DNA of 64,000 nucleotides from Amia ocellicauda (taxonomy: Eukaryota; Chordata; Actinopteri; Amiiformes; Amiidae), in assembly GCF_036373705.1 (NCBI RefSeq), contig NC_089854.1, positions 25,185,225-25,249,224 of the forward strand, read 5' to 3'. The translations under genes and the position numbers were made by a program. The notes beneath the pieces were generated by a model, which was not told the origin of the DNA, made no database searches, and saw nothing but the letters and a program-made list of their open reading frames with translations. The number at the start of each line of letters is the position of its first letter. The first letter of the stretch is position 1. Positions 36,161 to 48,328 of this stretch are shown piece after piece.

Positions 36161-37343
36161 AAATACAATAAAATCAAATATAGACCTGTAAACATTTTAC
36201 ATGACTTACAATCCAACTTACTTACTTCAAACATTTTCTGAGATAGGGCCACTACAACCGACAAGTTCAGACCGGAAAATCTTGAAGTTGAAGCTTGAGT
36301 CTTTACTGGAAACAGAGTCCTAGATACAAGCTGTCTACAAGCACCTTCCAGGCAGCTATCATTAGAGCTCTATTTCTTACAGAGACCATAATGCAGGGTG
36401 CAGTCTCTCAGCAGACACAGCCACTGCAGGTCTGGTTATTCTCTAAGAACCTTGTTTTGCAGTTAGTTAATTATCAACCTCATTTGTTTTTGGAGACGGT
36501 TTTTGGTCCTTCTATTCAGCTTATAGACATTTATGACTTTAATTTTCATCTTCTCAATTTCCACATCAAACAAACTGAGATAGTAATTATTTCCAAATTT
36601 GTAATACCGTATCTTAAGTTCTACACAGTGTAACTTGGAAATGCAAGACATGTCATTTAAAATACAAAGAAACATAGGAAAGGAAAATAATAATATTGTT
36701 TTGTTGCTGCTGGAAGGCAGAAAACATCCTGAAGTGTATCAATTAGTCGTTAAGAGATGACAGAGATTCAGACATCCTTGCCTGGGGATGGCAAAGGGAT
36801 GGACCGCAAAAATTATGTTATACAACTACGAGAATAGAAATCTGGGGAATGCAGAGACAGAGCAGGAAGTTGTGTTGATGAACAGGTATGGGCTGGGGAA
36901 ACCCACAACAAGATCTAAGCATGAAAGTAGAGAGCACTGTGTCACAGGGAGTACCATCTCTCTGATGTCTTCCTCCTCCATCCTCTTACTCAGCCCCAAT
37001 GACTGAAATTCCCACAGCATCCGTGAAATCATGAGAACCATCTGTGGTACCAAGAGCCAATCCAGTTGAAGTCCATAAAACCAGGTCTAAATCCCTTGTG
37101 CTCTGACTGACTGAAAAATGTCCATCTCTTGTGCCCTACTCACCTGGATTCCCCCACCGAAGAGGTGATCTGGAGAGCATTAAGGATAGTATCTTTTGTA
37201 AAACATTGCAAGAATAATATTGCTTTTAAATTAATAGGAGTGTTGTCTGCTTGGGTACAAAAGCAGTGTTGATCTGAGGCCTTTCCTTCTGTCTGAGATT
37301 TGGCTCAAGATGAGTTCTCCCACAATTCAGTCTTTTGACAGTG

Positions 37344-40300
37344 TCACATTTTGGTTGCTTCTCTCATTTCTGAGTAAGTTATAGAATCTTCTTCAAGCTA
37401 CAAGAGAGAAAATTCTTGCATGACAGTGCATGAACACATGCATTGAAATGTTGTTTACACTGTGTTTTGGGCAATGCTGACCCCTATGGGGAAGGCAGGG
37501 CTTCACAAGTACAATGTGGGAGAGGAGACATTTACCTGGGTCTCAGACACTGACTTCATCTTTGGCTCCTCCGGCTCCTTACTGCTGAGAAAAATACACT
37601 AATCAAATGCTAGATCTGACGCTACCACTGAAATTTCACACAGCAGGTTGACTTCTCTTCTTGACATTTCCACATATTTTAATCGTGCCGAGTCAGGAAC
37701 AACAAGGGAAAGGGGGTGGGGAAGGCATGTGACAGGAACAGCAGATGTTGCTGTTCATTTATTGACTATTCGAGATGTTGTGCAAAATTGATTCTTACCT
37801 TATACTATTAAAATAGGCATATCTGTTAATATGCACAAAACACACATCGCTTCTCAGTGAAATATGAACTGCTGTCATTTACACATCACACTGTGGTATC
37901 ATCCCATGTAAGGCTGAGACTCAGGCGCAGTATTTACTTGCTGTGCTGTTGCAGCTTGTGTTGAACACTAGATGTCTCTAGAAGACTCACCTGCTATTCC
38001 TGCTGTTCCTTGCTGTCCCTGGAAGATAGACATGCTTTGTTATTGACCCCTGACCCACAGTGATATGGTTAACAAGGTTCATAGACAGCTACAACTAAAG
38101 GCTGCACTCCTCAGCACTCTTAAAGGTCAGTGTGCCAGTAAACTCAGTGATGTCCTGTTTTGACCACCCTGTTTTCTATCAGTTATTTAGCTGAATTGCT
38201 CAATTGTTTTAACTAACTGTATTTTAAGACATATAAATGGAAAACATTTACTACTAATATGTTAAATGTCTTGTAGGGGACTTTGAGAAACCTTTATGAA
38301 AGGAGATATATATCATGGCGATATCATTTTCTTCCCTGGCAGTGGAAAACTGCATCTTAAACCTGTTTACATGCATTTTCTGTGGAAATGTATAATATAC
38401 TGTAACATCCTAACATCTTACAGACCCCCACCAGTGCGAGGTGAGTAATGGATGAACTTACTGTATCTTGACATGTAGATGCAGCATGCAGCCAACAGAA
38501 GCAACAGGAGGAAGTAGCAGCAGAACACCAGAGCAATGACTTCAGTGAAGAAAAATTCTGCAGAAAGAACGGGGCAACAGCTATGAGAGAGAAGCACGGA
38601 TCCAATCATGGGAACACCAGAAAGACTGTGAAGAGGACAGGAATAAGGACAGTGTTGTGGAAAATACGCACCATAGTGGCACTATTAGTGCTTTAGCTCT
38701 GGGATTTAGATAGAACTGCTGGAATGCATTAACTCAAGTTACAGTTTATCAACACACAAGATAAGCTACACCTTCCCTCTTTCTAGCTCCCACTGCGTCT
38801 CACTCCTTAATATTCAAAGCATGAATAAACAACAGGGCACCTTTCATTTTGACAACCTGCGGTTGGCTTCTTATCCGGTGAGTGTCGTCGAAGCTGTCGC
38901 GGGCCTCGCAGTGATAGGAGCCTGTGTTTTGTGGGTTGATATGGGACAGCACGAGGGTTCGGCCCTTCTCCATGGTTGAGTGAAAATCGCCCTTCTCCTC
39001 CAATTGCGATTCATTTAAAAACCAGAAGTACCGGGGGAAGGACCCTCTCTCCACGGAGCAGGTGAGTATTATCCCCAGCACCCTGAAGCTTTCATGCAAG
39101 AAGTGCTCAGTCTGCAGTGTCACGGGACCCCCCACTGGAACTGAAGGGATAGAAACAGTGGATATGCACACAGTCACAAAGCAAAGAGTTTTTAAGTGCT
39201 GAAGAACTCAAAGTAATCCATTATTTTATTAATGTTTAAACAGATTGTAGACTTATACACAGGATAATGCATTTGGTGGAGGTTGAACTAATAATGTGGT
39301 AATTGTGGAGAACGTTCTGTATTTTTAATGTCCCACAAAGAGAGTTTGTTTATTGAATGAGTATTAACATGCAACAATAGAAAAAAGCTTTATATTTCTT
39401 CCTTACCTACTTCCATCATTAAAGGTTCACTAAACACCTCACTCTTTGCCCCATTGTCTGCTCTGCAGTGAAAATCCCCCATGTGTTGATTCAGAGCGAT
39501 TTGCACAGTGAAGGTACTGTTCAGTGCCTCTGTACTTTTGTTCTGGAGGCTTCTGTTAAACTTGACAAGGATGAAGGTGACCGGTGGAGTTCCTCTGACT
39601 GACTTGCATAGTATATGGGCTTGGTAAATCAAGTTTTCTTTAGTGACTGTATATGAGATGTCCGGTTTAGACACTCGCACTGTAAGAGAGACAATTAATT
39701 GAATAAAGCACAAAAGGCTGGTGGCACACAGAAACAAAACTGTCAGAAAGTTGTAACAAAGGCTAACTGCACTTTACCTTTGATCGTGACTGTGACTGTG
39801 TTGCTCGCAGTGTTATATTTGTTTGTTTCATTAACCTGGTTTCTTGCTACACAATAGTAGTCCCCTGATTGGTTGGTCTTGACATGATCAATTAGCAACC
39901 TGTTCCTGATAAACTTGTGCAAAACTGGTTGCATATTGAAGAACCAATCATAAGAGAGGTGGGTGCCATTCACTACTTCACAGTGAAGGGTGAGCTGGTC
40001 TCCCTCAAAGAGAACAAGTGCGTCATTTTTAGCATCAGTCGCAATATATGTTCCAACAGGAGGTACTGCAAGAGATCAAGCACATAGTCAGACATACTTC
40101 AAGCAACTGATCTATTCAACATTATTCCTTTAGTCTTCTCCAGTAGCTGGAGCTGCTCAATTGTGTATTTGGATTCTAATTTGAAATTAAAGACATGAAT
40201 AGATCTAAGCTCTGACTGAACTTACCTATTACTTTAAACTGAATGCTGTTGCTTAACTGAGGTCTGATGGTGTTACTGTCTTCCACCTTGGCTTCACAGC

Positions 40301-41496
40301 TGTAGTTTCCATTGGAGCGCCTCGTAACTGGGAGGGTGAACCGAGCGGGTTCATTGTTTACTGATTTTTGGATGCCGACCTGTTCCTCTCTGTTTCCTCT
40401 CCATAGGACATACACAATGGTTTCTGGTATTGCAGGTGCCACACACTGAAAGTATGTGTTTATTCCCAAAAGGGCTGCGTCTGGTCCTGTGAGGGTGGGT
40501 TTCTGTAAGACTGATGCACCTTGAGGAACACGCACAGGAGAGAAGACAGCTCTGCTCAACAGATCACTCAGGACATACAGTAATTTAGCCTGGTCACTGC
40601 AGACCATAACACTTAAAGAGATATCACATCCACACTGGCAAGAGGTGCTATATGGAAGTCCTTATTAACTACCTGGCTGGTTCAGATTAAAAGGAAAAAG
40701 AATAACATTTTGTATTTTCTGTGACAGACACTCTCCTGCAACATTGTACCACCTGGATCAGAAAGAAGAATGCAATCTGCTTTAGGAACTTGACCAACTT
40801 GTAAAATAAAAAAATAAATAAACATGACAACAGTACTTACTATTAACGATGTCACAATTCAAACCTGTAACTGAAAAAACAAGGTATATGGGTCAAAATA
40901 GGAATTTTGCATGTATGCATGTTTAAGCATATATTTGAAATAAAAAAACAATCACAATTGTAATGGAAAATAAGCTAATTAAACACAGACATTGCTTTTC
41001 AAGATTTAATGTTGTTGTTTTTATTTTACTCCGAGCTTTTGACATATTGCTGCATATCAGGAAATATTTGATGAAACATTGAGGTAAGTATCATTACATT
41101 ATCCATATACAGTACAGTATTCTTAGACAAACACACAAAAAGCCTTTACTGTACAATTGCTTAATAAAAGCTGTGGAAAGATGTTCCAAAAACAAATCTT
41201 GCAATAACAGAAATTCTTGTATACATTAATCCTCAGTAGTTTAGAAAAGGTTACATTACATTTAGGTTTTTACAACTTATAGAGCGATACATAATTTCAA
41301 TTCTGAGAGGAGCAGAATAATACACAATGTTCACATTAGCAGGTTCAATGTCAATGGAGTTAGTCACTTAAGGAAAATACAAAAACTGCAGCCCAATATC
41401 TGCATGGCTATGCATTGTCACCTTGGGTGCTTTTCCCCAAATTAAACGAATGTCTCACTTACTGAAAATCAGCAAAGCAAACCCATGAAGCTTCAT
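37344..41496 (-). CDS. Ig gene B: four-Ig-domain Fc-receptor-like/PECAM-like receptor
   Basis: Ten exons in gene order: 41496-41463 and 40870-40841 (split signal peptide), 40519-40226 (Ig1), 40065-39778 (Ig2), 39679-39407 (Ig3), 39140-38841 (Ig4), 38557-38462 (membrane), 38018-37991, 37584-37536 and 37397-37344 (tail). All phases agree, giving 481 residues. The Ig exons are all phase 1-1, and a tiny second signal exon is present, as in the FCR/FCRL family. Each Ig domain shows its cysteine pair, for example FQCVAPAIP...GNYSCEA and LTCSVERGS...GSYHCEA. The membrane exon encodes EVIALVFCCYFLLLLLLAACC. The tail ends LEEDSITYSEMREATKM; ITYSEM fits an ITIM-like site apart from its final Met and resembles the PECAM1 tail (TVYSEVRKA). 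The ligand is unknown, and the exact orthologue cannot be named. Confidence 0.88.
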
Positions 41497-42999
41497 CTTC
41501 ACCCCTCTCTCCTCTGTTGTTTTCACACTTGAGGAAAGATTATGCACTTCAGCTACTAATAGGAAGAGAAAGTTGTGCTTGGCTGTTGGAAAGACACCCC
41601 CCCAACGACCCACCCATGGACAGTGGGAGCGCAATGTGAACACTGATATCATTTGTCTTCATCTGCAGTGCAGAGATAGTGAGTCCCTGTCTGTCCCTCA
41701 CAGTTCACAGCCTAATGTGTAAGAGCTGAATACAGAGATAGCACTGGTTAGGCACTGCAGAATATAATACAAGGTATGGACTAAGGTGTGGAGATTAACC
41801 TATAGCATCACAAATATTGGGAGATGATGGGTGACACAATTTAAAATAACTGGTCTAGACTGTGCAGCTATACAGGCAAAAACAACAACTAATTTAGTAC
41901 TGGGCTGATGCTCATTTTCTTTGTCATGCTTTATTATGTGTGTGTGTTTAGAATAAACTATCAATGACATGATGATAAGTAGTGGTGATATAGTTGTGCA
42001 TCAAGTTGAACATTCCCTTTCCAACATGGCAATGAGAACTCAGACAGGAAAACTGCCCTTTTAGAAATATTACCCTACCTTCTTGCCAATGCTTTGCCCA
42101 TGCAGGACAGGCTATGTTCCTATAGGCCCTGAGACCAGAGTCCAGAGGAATTTAGCAAAAACATAAAGGGTAGCGCTGTGCATTAAAACTCTTGAATCTT
42201 ATTAACCTCTCACACTCACCCTTCTTCTCCTGCAGGATACATCCTCCAGCAAACAAACTCAGAATCCTTCTTATTAAATTCATATTTTAATACATTTAAT
42301 CAGTGAATTGGGCCAATGACACAAAGCATTCCAGGGCATTTTATTTGTTTATTTTTTTAAAATAACTAGCATTAATGTTCAAATGTACATCAGGAATCAA
42401 CACAAACAAAAAAATACAGGGATGGGAGGGATGAAAGATTTTGAAATGGAACTAAAATCATCAGAAACAGTCCAAGCCAGTAAAGGTGCAAAGAGACACA
42501 TTCATTTGCACTGTCAGCTTGATCTGTGGCTCTACCAGCGAATGAAGAACAAGTTCTTTGATGAAGGTATGTGGACTATAAGGAAGCCACATAGACTGAC
42601 ACAGAATTATAGGGAAATCAGAGGAGGAGCAGGAAGTGATGTTGATGGACAGCAGGAGGGTAGACAATCCCAAAGCAGGATCTCAGCAGGACAGTAGAGG
42701 GCACGGTGACACAGGGAGCAGCATCATAGGAGTATATCTCCAGCAACCTCTCTCTCTACCACAAAGACTGAAATTCAGCATTCCCGAAAACCCAGAGATT
42801 CACCCTTCGTAACAGGAGCCAGTCCAGAGCCTGGTCTAAGTTTTTCTGAATCAATCCCTCTGCATGTCCATAAATGTATTTATGAGATTTGGAGCATTTG
42901 TGTCAAATGTACATTAATTAACAGCAGTGTTGTTCATAAGAATAGGGATACTGTGTGTTGGGGCACAAAGCCAGCAAGGACTAAGATCCTCCCATGTTG

Positions 43000-45900
43000 T
43001 CACAGTTTGGTCATTTCCTTTGGTTTCCCAACATCCATGTACATTTCAGGCTCTTCTTCGAGCTACAGGGGAGGACAAAACAACAACACAAACATGAAAA
43101 AAGTTACAGTCATTCTCAAAACCCAAAACAGGGATCTTTTTAACTAAATTAAGTGTTTTGTTGTTGTTCTTTAACAGTATCTTGTTTGTGTGTAAAATTA
43201 TCCAGCATCCAATTTATCTTTAAGATAATCTATATCTGAGTTGGAAATATTTCAATATATTGTAATGAAAGACCAAAGAGCTGTCAAGCCCATTCTCAAA
43301 CAGCTGTTCCCAATAGCCTTAACTGGGTGGTACACGCTTGGAAAGAGTTGGTTAATGCTGCATGGTATAACCACTGACCAGCTCCTGTGGCTCATTGTTC
43401 AGCTCTATCTCCTCTGTCTTCTTACTGCTGGGAAAAAGAGACTAATCAGACACACAAACTATGAAGTCATCCCTACTGAATTTCCAGCCCTGGAAACTTC
43501 ATAAATGAACATGAGATTGACTATTTATTAAAGTTACATTTTAAGTTGAGTCAAGAAGCAGAAAAGCAGAGGGCTGGCAGATATAAGGAATGCCATTGAT
43601 AACTGTTTGGTTGTGTGATTGATTGATCGACAGTTTTAATACTTCTAATCTCATACTGCTTTTAATTGGACAATAAAAAGAGTTAAACAATGTGCTGAGA
43701 ATTCACACACACATTTCAGTCTCTTCATCTTTCTGAATATGGGACTGGGTTGGTAACATACAATGAAAGTTTTAATTTTTAATTACATTTTTTATAGAAC
43801 ATGTATCAAAACTTAAATAGATTTTTTTGTTACATTCTGAAAAGAAAACATTCCTGATAACTGATAGTGACACAATCTGAAATCACCTGAATCCTTGTGT
43901 GAGTGTGGGCACTTACAAATATGTCAGTACTCATTGAGATAGGAACTGTGGTCATTCAATCATAATAAGTGTCACATTGCACATTGTTTTATCGTCATGT
44001 GTAACACAGAGACCCTGACAGTCTTCAACTGCTCTGGGCCTGACTGAAATGTTACCAATGTCTCACTCTGCTCCGCTGTGTAGCCTGCTCTACACACTAG
44101 ACGTGTCTTACTCACCAGGTCTGCCTGTCATTCTGTGATCTCCCTGGAAGACAGAAAAGCTCTGTTGCTGACCTCTGACCCACAGTGACAAGACTCACAC
44201 AGCGATAACAACCCAACGGTGAGCAGGTGCCACATGGTTCGGTTCTAGTTCTCATGTTAATTAACACAGTTGTGACACTCTGCTGTAGGGCAGAATTAAA
44301 CCACCCCCTCCTTCACCCATGTCTCTAATTAAACCTTGCCCTGACCCCAGGCACAATCCCCAAATGAGGAAACACTCAAATCTGAAACCATCTGCAACTA
44401 CAGCCATTTTAGCCAACTAAGCTGTAGCTTTTCCCCAACTGGTGTTGAAGTTTACTACGGATACTTAGACTCAGGTGCCCCTTGTTCCAACACATCTTAA
44501 CAGGCTTTCAAGACAGTAAGGTGGGGAATGGATAAACTCACTGTATAGAAACCCCCAGATACAGCATCCAGTCAGCAACAACGTCAGGAAGAGGTAGCAG
44601 ACAAACACTAAAGCAATCACTTCAATGGAAATGTAGTTAAATTCTGTAAAGAGAATGGAATGATGTCTGTCAAAGAGAAAGTCAACACAGACCATAAAAG
44701 CACCACAGAGTGAATTAAAGGATGTTCAAATATAATGCCATATAAAACTGGTGGATTTCTGTAGTGCATTGCTACACAAATGAGATCAGTGCCATGGCAT
44801 TCAAATATATCAATATACAATTGCATAAACAAAACAACATACATACATACATATATACATAAAACAAATATAAACTTGTATTAACAGTAAGACCTCTTTC
44901 TCTCTCTCGTTCTCTTACTTTCACTCCTTACATTTAAACTATAAAGAAAAGTAAAGATTATGGGGTACCTTTCATGTCAATAAAATAAGGTGAAGCCTTT
45001 ATTGTGTTTGTGTCGTTAAAACTGTCGCTGACCTCGCAATGATAGAAGCCCGTGTTCTTTGGGTGAATAGAGGACAGGACGAGACATCTGCCTTGCTCCT
45101 GTAATTGGGAGCCATTTAAATACCAGGAATACCTGGGGTGGGATCCTCTCTCCACAGAGCAGTTGAGTATTATCCTTTCAATAATCCAATGTTCATTATG
45201 TATCTTTTGAGACTCCAGTGTAATTTGACCCTGCACTGGAACTGAAGGTGAGAACAAAAGAAAAGAAGATACAAAATGCTTTATACATTTAAATAACAGA
45301 ATTCAGGAACCCAGAATGATCCATGATTTTGTGATTGTATAAATAGGGCTTACTTTAACACACTATCATCATAGGACAATTTACACTGTGGAAGGTTTAT
45401 TCATTATGTATTATGACAGCTGTGGAAAACATTAATAACTTTTTTACCAACCCCCCTAAATGTTCAATACTGCGCAGAAAGTGCTTTACCTCTGACTGTG
45501 ACCTGGATAGGGAGGCTTGAGTTGCTAAACTGAAGTGTTCCGTTCATGTGATTTTTTGCCAAACAGAAGTAGCTCCCAGATTGATGGCTGTTGACCTGTT
45601 CAATAATCATCATGTTATTGATGAACCTGTGAGCTGTGGAGTTCACAATTGGTTGTGAATTGAAGAACCACTCATAAGAGAGATGGGTGCCTTTCACGAC
45701 GTTACAACGCAGGGTCAGCTTTTCATTTTCAAAGAGGACAGCGAATTGAGGGTCAGACACAAGACTCACTCCTTCCTGCACTGCAAAACAGCAACCAACA
45801 CGGGCAGGCACTTTAAAACAAGCAGTACAGCAAACATGTATATATCCAGCATATTTAGTATTAACATGGTATTCATTGATTAATTTTGCTTGCTGCTGCT

Positions 45901-47078
45901 GAAACTGAAATGCAGGTATTGGATATAATCTCTCCTTATTAACAGAAAGAGAAGTGCTCTGTCAGTACCCATGAACAGATCAGTGCTTTAACTTACCTGA
46001 CTCGAAATTTTAGCCTGTTGCTATACTGTGGACTGGAGGTGGTGCTGTTTGCCACCTTAGCTTCACAGAGGAATTCTCCATCAGAGCGGGCATTGACCAC
46101 ATGGCTGATTATAGTAGATTCATTGTTCAGAGAACTGTAATCCCCCATATTTTTACTGTCTTTCCATAGAGTATAATCAATGTTTTCTGGAATCGCAGGT
46201 GCATTACAATTAAATTCTATTATGTCATTCACATAGGCAGCCTCTGGGCCCCTGAGGATGGGTTTCTGTAAACCTGATGGAATTAAGAGAGTTCTGCCCC
46301 ACATGCAGCTAGACACTACATCACATTGCTGAGATGTAACAATGGAGGTTTTTTTCATGAGGTAGTAAACAAGGCTAATCAGCAAACAGTTTTTTAGTTT
46401 AGTTTTTTTGAAGGAAATTTGACTTTTTTTTATGTCATTATAACAGACCAGACCTGGCCATCGGTGTGATTGATAACCATGAGAATTTCAAATAGAATGT
46501 ACTTACAACATTTGGTGCAGAGATTAGCCCAAACTGAAAAACAACATCAAAAACACATTACAAGTGCACACAACATGTGAAATGAAGCTGAAGTTTCATT
46601 GTGTGATTCTCCAGAAGCTCTTCTATAACCCAGCTGCTTGTATCTGTGCACCTCCTACAGAGAACCCCATTTGGGAAACACACTAACAAAATGTATGTAT
46701 TATGTTTAGTAACTGTTAAATAAATTTCACATAAGAACAAAAGAAAATATATAGATATATATTTGTAGAAAAACTAAATCTAGAAAGGAAATTAAATAAT
46801 TAAATGTAGATTATTTAAAACAGCACATTTGGTAATATTTACAATCAAATATACTATTAAATGCAAATATATGTGGGAAATTATGAGACAAAAAAAGTGA
46901 TTGCATGTAACCTAAATGTATGTTAATTAAGTTATCCTAATTTTATGAAAGATTACATACATTTTTAAGTTCGTAATGTTGATAAATTAATCTTGGATAT
47001 ATACTAAAAACAATAAAAGTAATACACATACACTTAAACTGCTTACAAAACCTATGGAATATTCTAAAGGTGCTCCAA

Positions 47079-47127
<49 letters not shown>

Positions 47128-47427
47128 AAAAAATGTATAATTCTTTGTGTAAAATATTCCTGAGTATTGTAAGAGTATACAGTTGCTTTACATTTTTAGA
47201 CTAATTCTCCATCATAGAGGTGTTTGTAATAATCAATTATTTAATTGGAGAGAAACAGAATATAACACGATTTACAAACGTCCACCTTTTCTGATAAAGC
47301 GACAGTGGAGGCGATCAGAAAACTAAAAAAAGAAAATGGAAAGTTTAGCTTTCTCTATGGCACACATTGATATCTTTCTTAAATCTCACTCACTGAAAAT
47401 CAGCACAGAAACCCTCACACTCTTCAT
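43000..47427 (-). CDS. Ig gene C: related receptor with a frame conflict
   Basis: The exons in gene order are 47427-47394 (MKSVRVSVLIF), 46533-46507 (signal mini-exon WANLCTKC), 46273-45997 (Ig1), 45780-45490 (Ig2), 45241-44969 (matches B's Ig4), 44643-44542 (membrane, YISIEVIALVFVCYLFL), 44143-44116, 43427-43379 and 43062-43000 (tail, stop TGA). There is no counterpart of B's Ig3. The tail ends with the tyrosine motif PEMYMDVGKPKEM. Ig1 ends in phase 2 (GTC AG|GTAAGT), whereas Ig2 must be entered in phase 1; B is phase 1 at both. Against B, two bases are missing just before the donor. Joining Ig1 to Ig2 therefore breaks the frame, but skipping Ig1 gives an open 288-residue protein. The gene is either defective, alternatively spliced or affected by a sequence error. 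Confidence 0.75.
47080..47127. repeat. (TA)n microsatellite
   Basis: A pure AT dinucleotide run of about 45 bases lies in the first intron of Ig gene C. Confidence 0.9.
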
Positions 47428-48328
47428 CGTTGTCACTTTCCGCTGGTTGTCTTTCTCAGCCATGTTGTTGAAGGATTGTGCCCCTCAGCACCAAATGAGA
47501 AAGTTGTGCAGTGACAGTTACAGTAACAGCCCCCCAACGGCCTCCCATAGACAGTGGGAGGGTGGTGGGTGAGATAGGGTCCAGCTGCATTGTATAGATA
47601 GCACAGGCCCATTTCTGTCCATCTAATTTGACAGTGATGTACTGAGCTTGGCACACTGAATGCATGGGAGGGAAGAGCCTCAGAGTATACACTTTAAAAC
47701 TGCTTTTTCAGTTGCTACTTACAAATTATTACAACTATACACCTTTTTACATCTCCTTTTAAAATCTGTATCGGTGGTCAGTTCACATTTATTGGTGAAA
47801 AACCTCAATGAATGTTAAGGGATTTGCAGGACGTGTGTGAAGCTGTTTCCAGGAATACAGACCCAACACTGAAGTTCAGAAGTCATTTAAATTGGCAGGT
47901 TCTTCAAAGTAACACAGCAGCAAAAGTGTTATATCCGTCAAAGACTTGCAGACCCATTGTAAACATATATAACTTTATTTTACCATTGAAAATATAAACA
48001 ATGTTTAGATATTAAAAAAGGCAACACTATATGGTACTTGAACATACATTTCAAATGAATACAAAAATACCACCATCCCAAAACTGATACAAGAGGCACA
48101 AGAGGCACAATTGTACTCCTACACACGTTTACATTTTGGCATTCATCTTGTGCTGTGGATGGCTTGCCTTTTTTAAACATAAAATAAAACAAAGCATTTT
48201 TAATAGTCTAACATTCATTGTCACATTACAATAAATCAAACAAATGACATGAGCCTGTGCGTCACGCTGAAAGATGATAATACTGACTGGGTGAACGTGT
48301 ACACTGACCGAAGACATTCAAACTTAAT
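47428..48328 (-). other. Region between TMC8 stop codon and Ig gene C
   Basis: This holds the TMC8 3' untranslated region and the upstream region of Ig gene C. On the minus strand AATAAA (plus TTTATT at 47,974-47,979) lies about 350 bases past the TMC8 stop and is a possible polyadenylation site. No other gene was seen. Confidence 0.5.

Larger units (their letters stand above)
35986..42870 (-). repeat. Tandem duplication unit 2 (contains Ig gene B)
   Basis: This is the partner of the unit at 30,638-35,985. It keeps the full exon set of gene B and carries a short interspersed repeat at 36,073-36,160 that unit 1 lacks, so that insertion came after the duplication. Confidence 0.85.
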
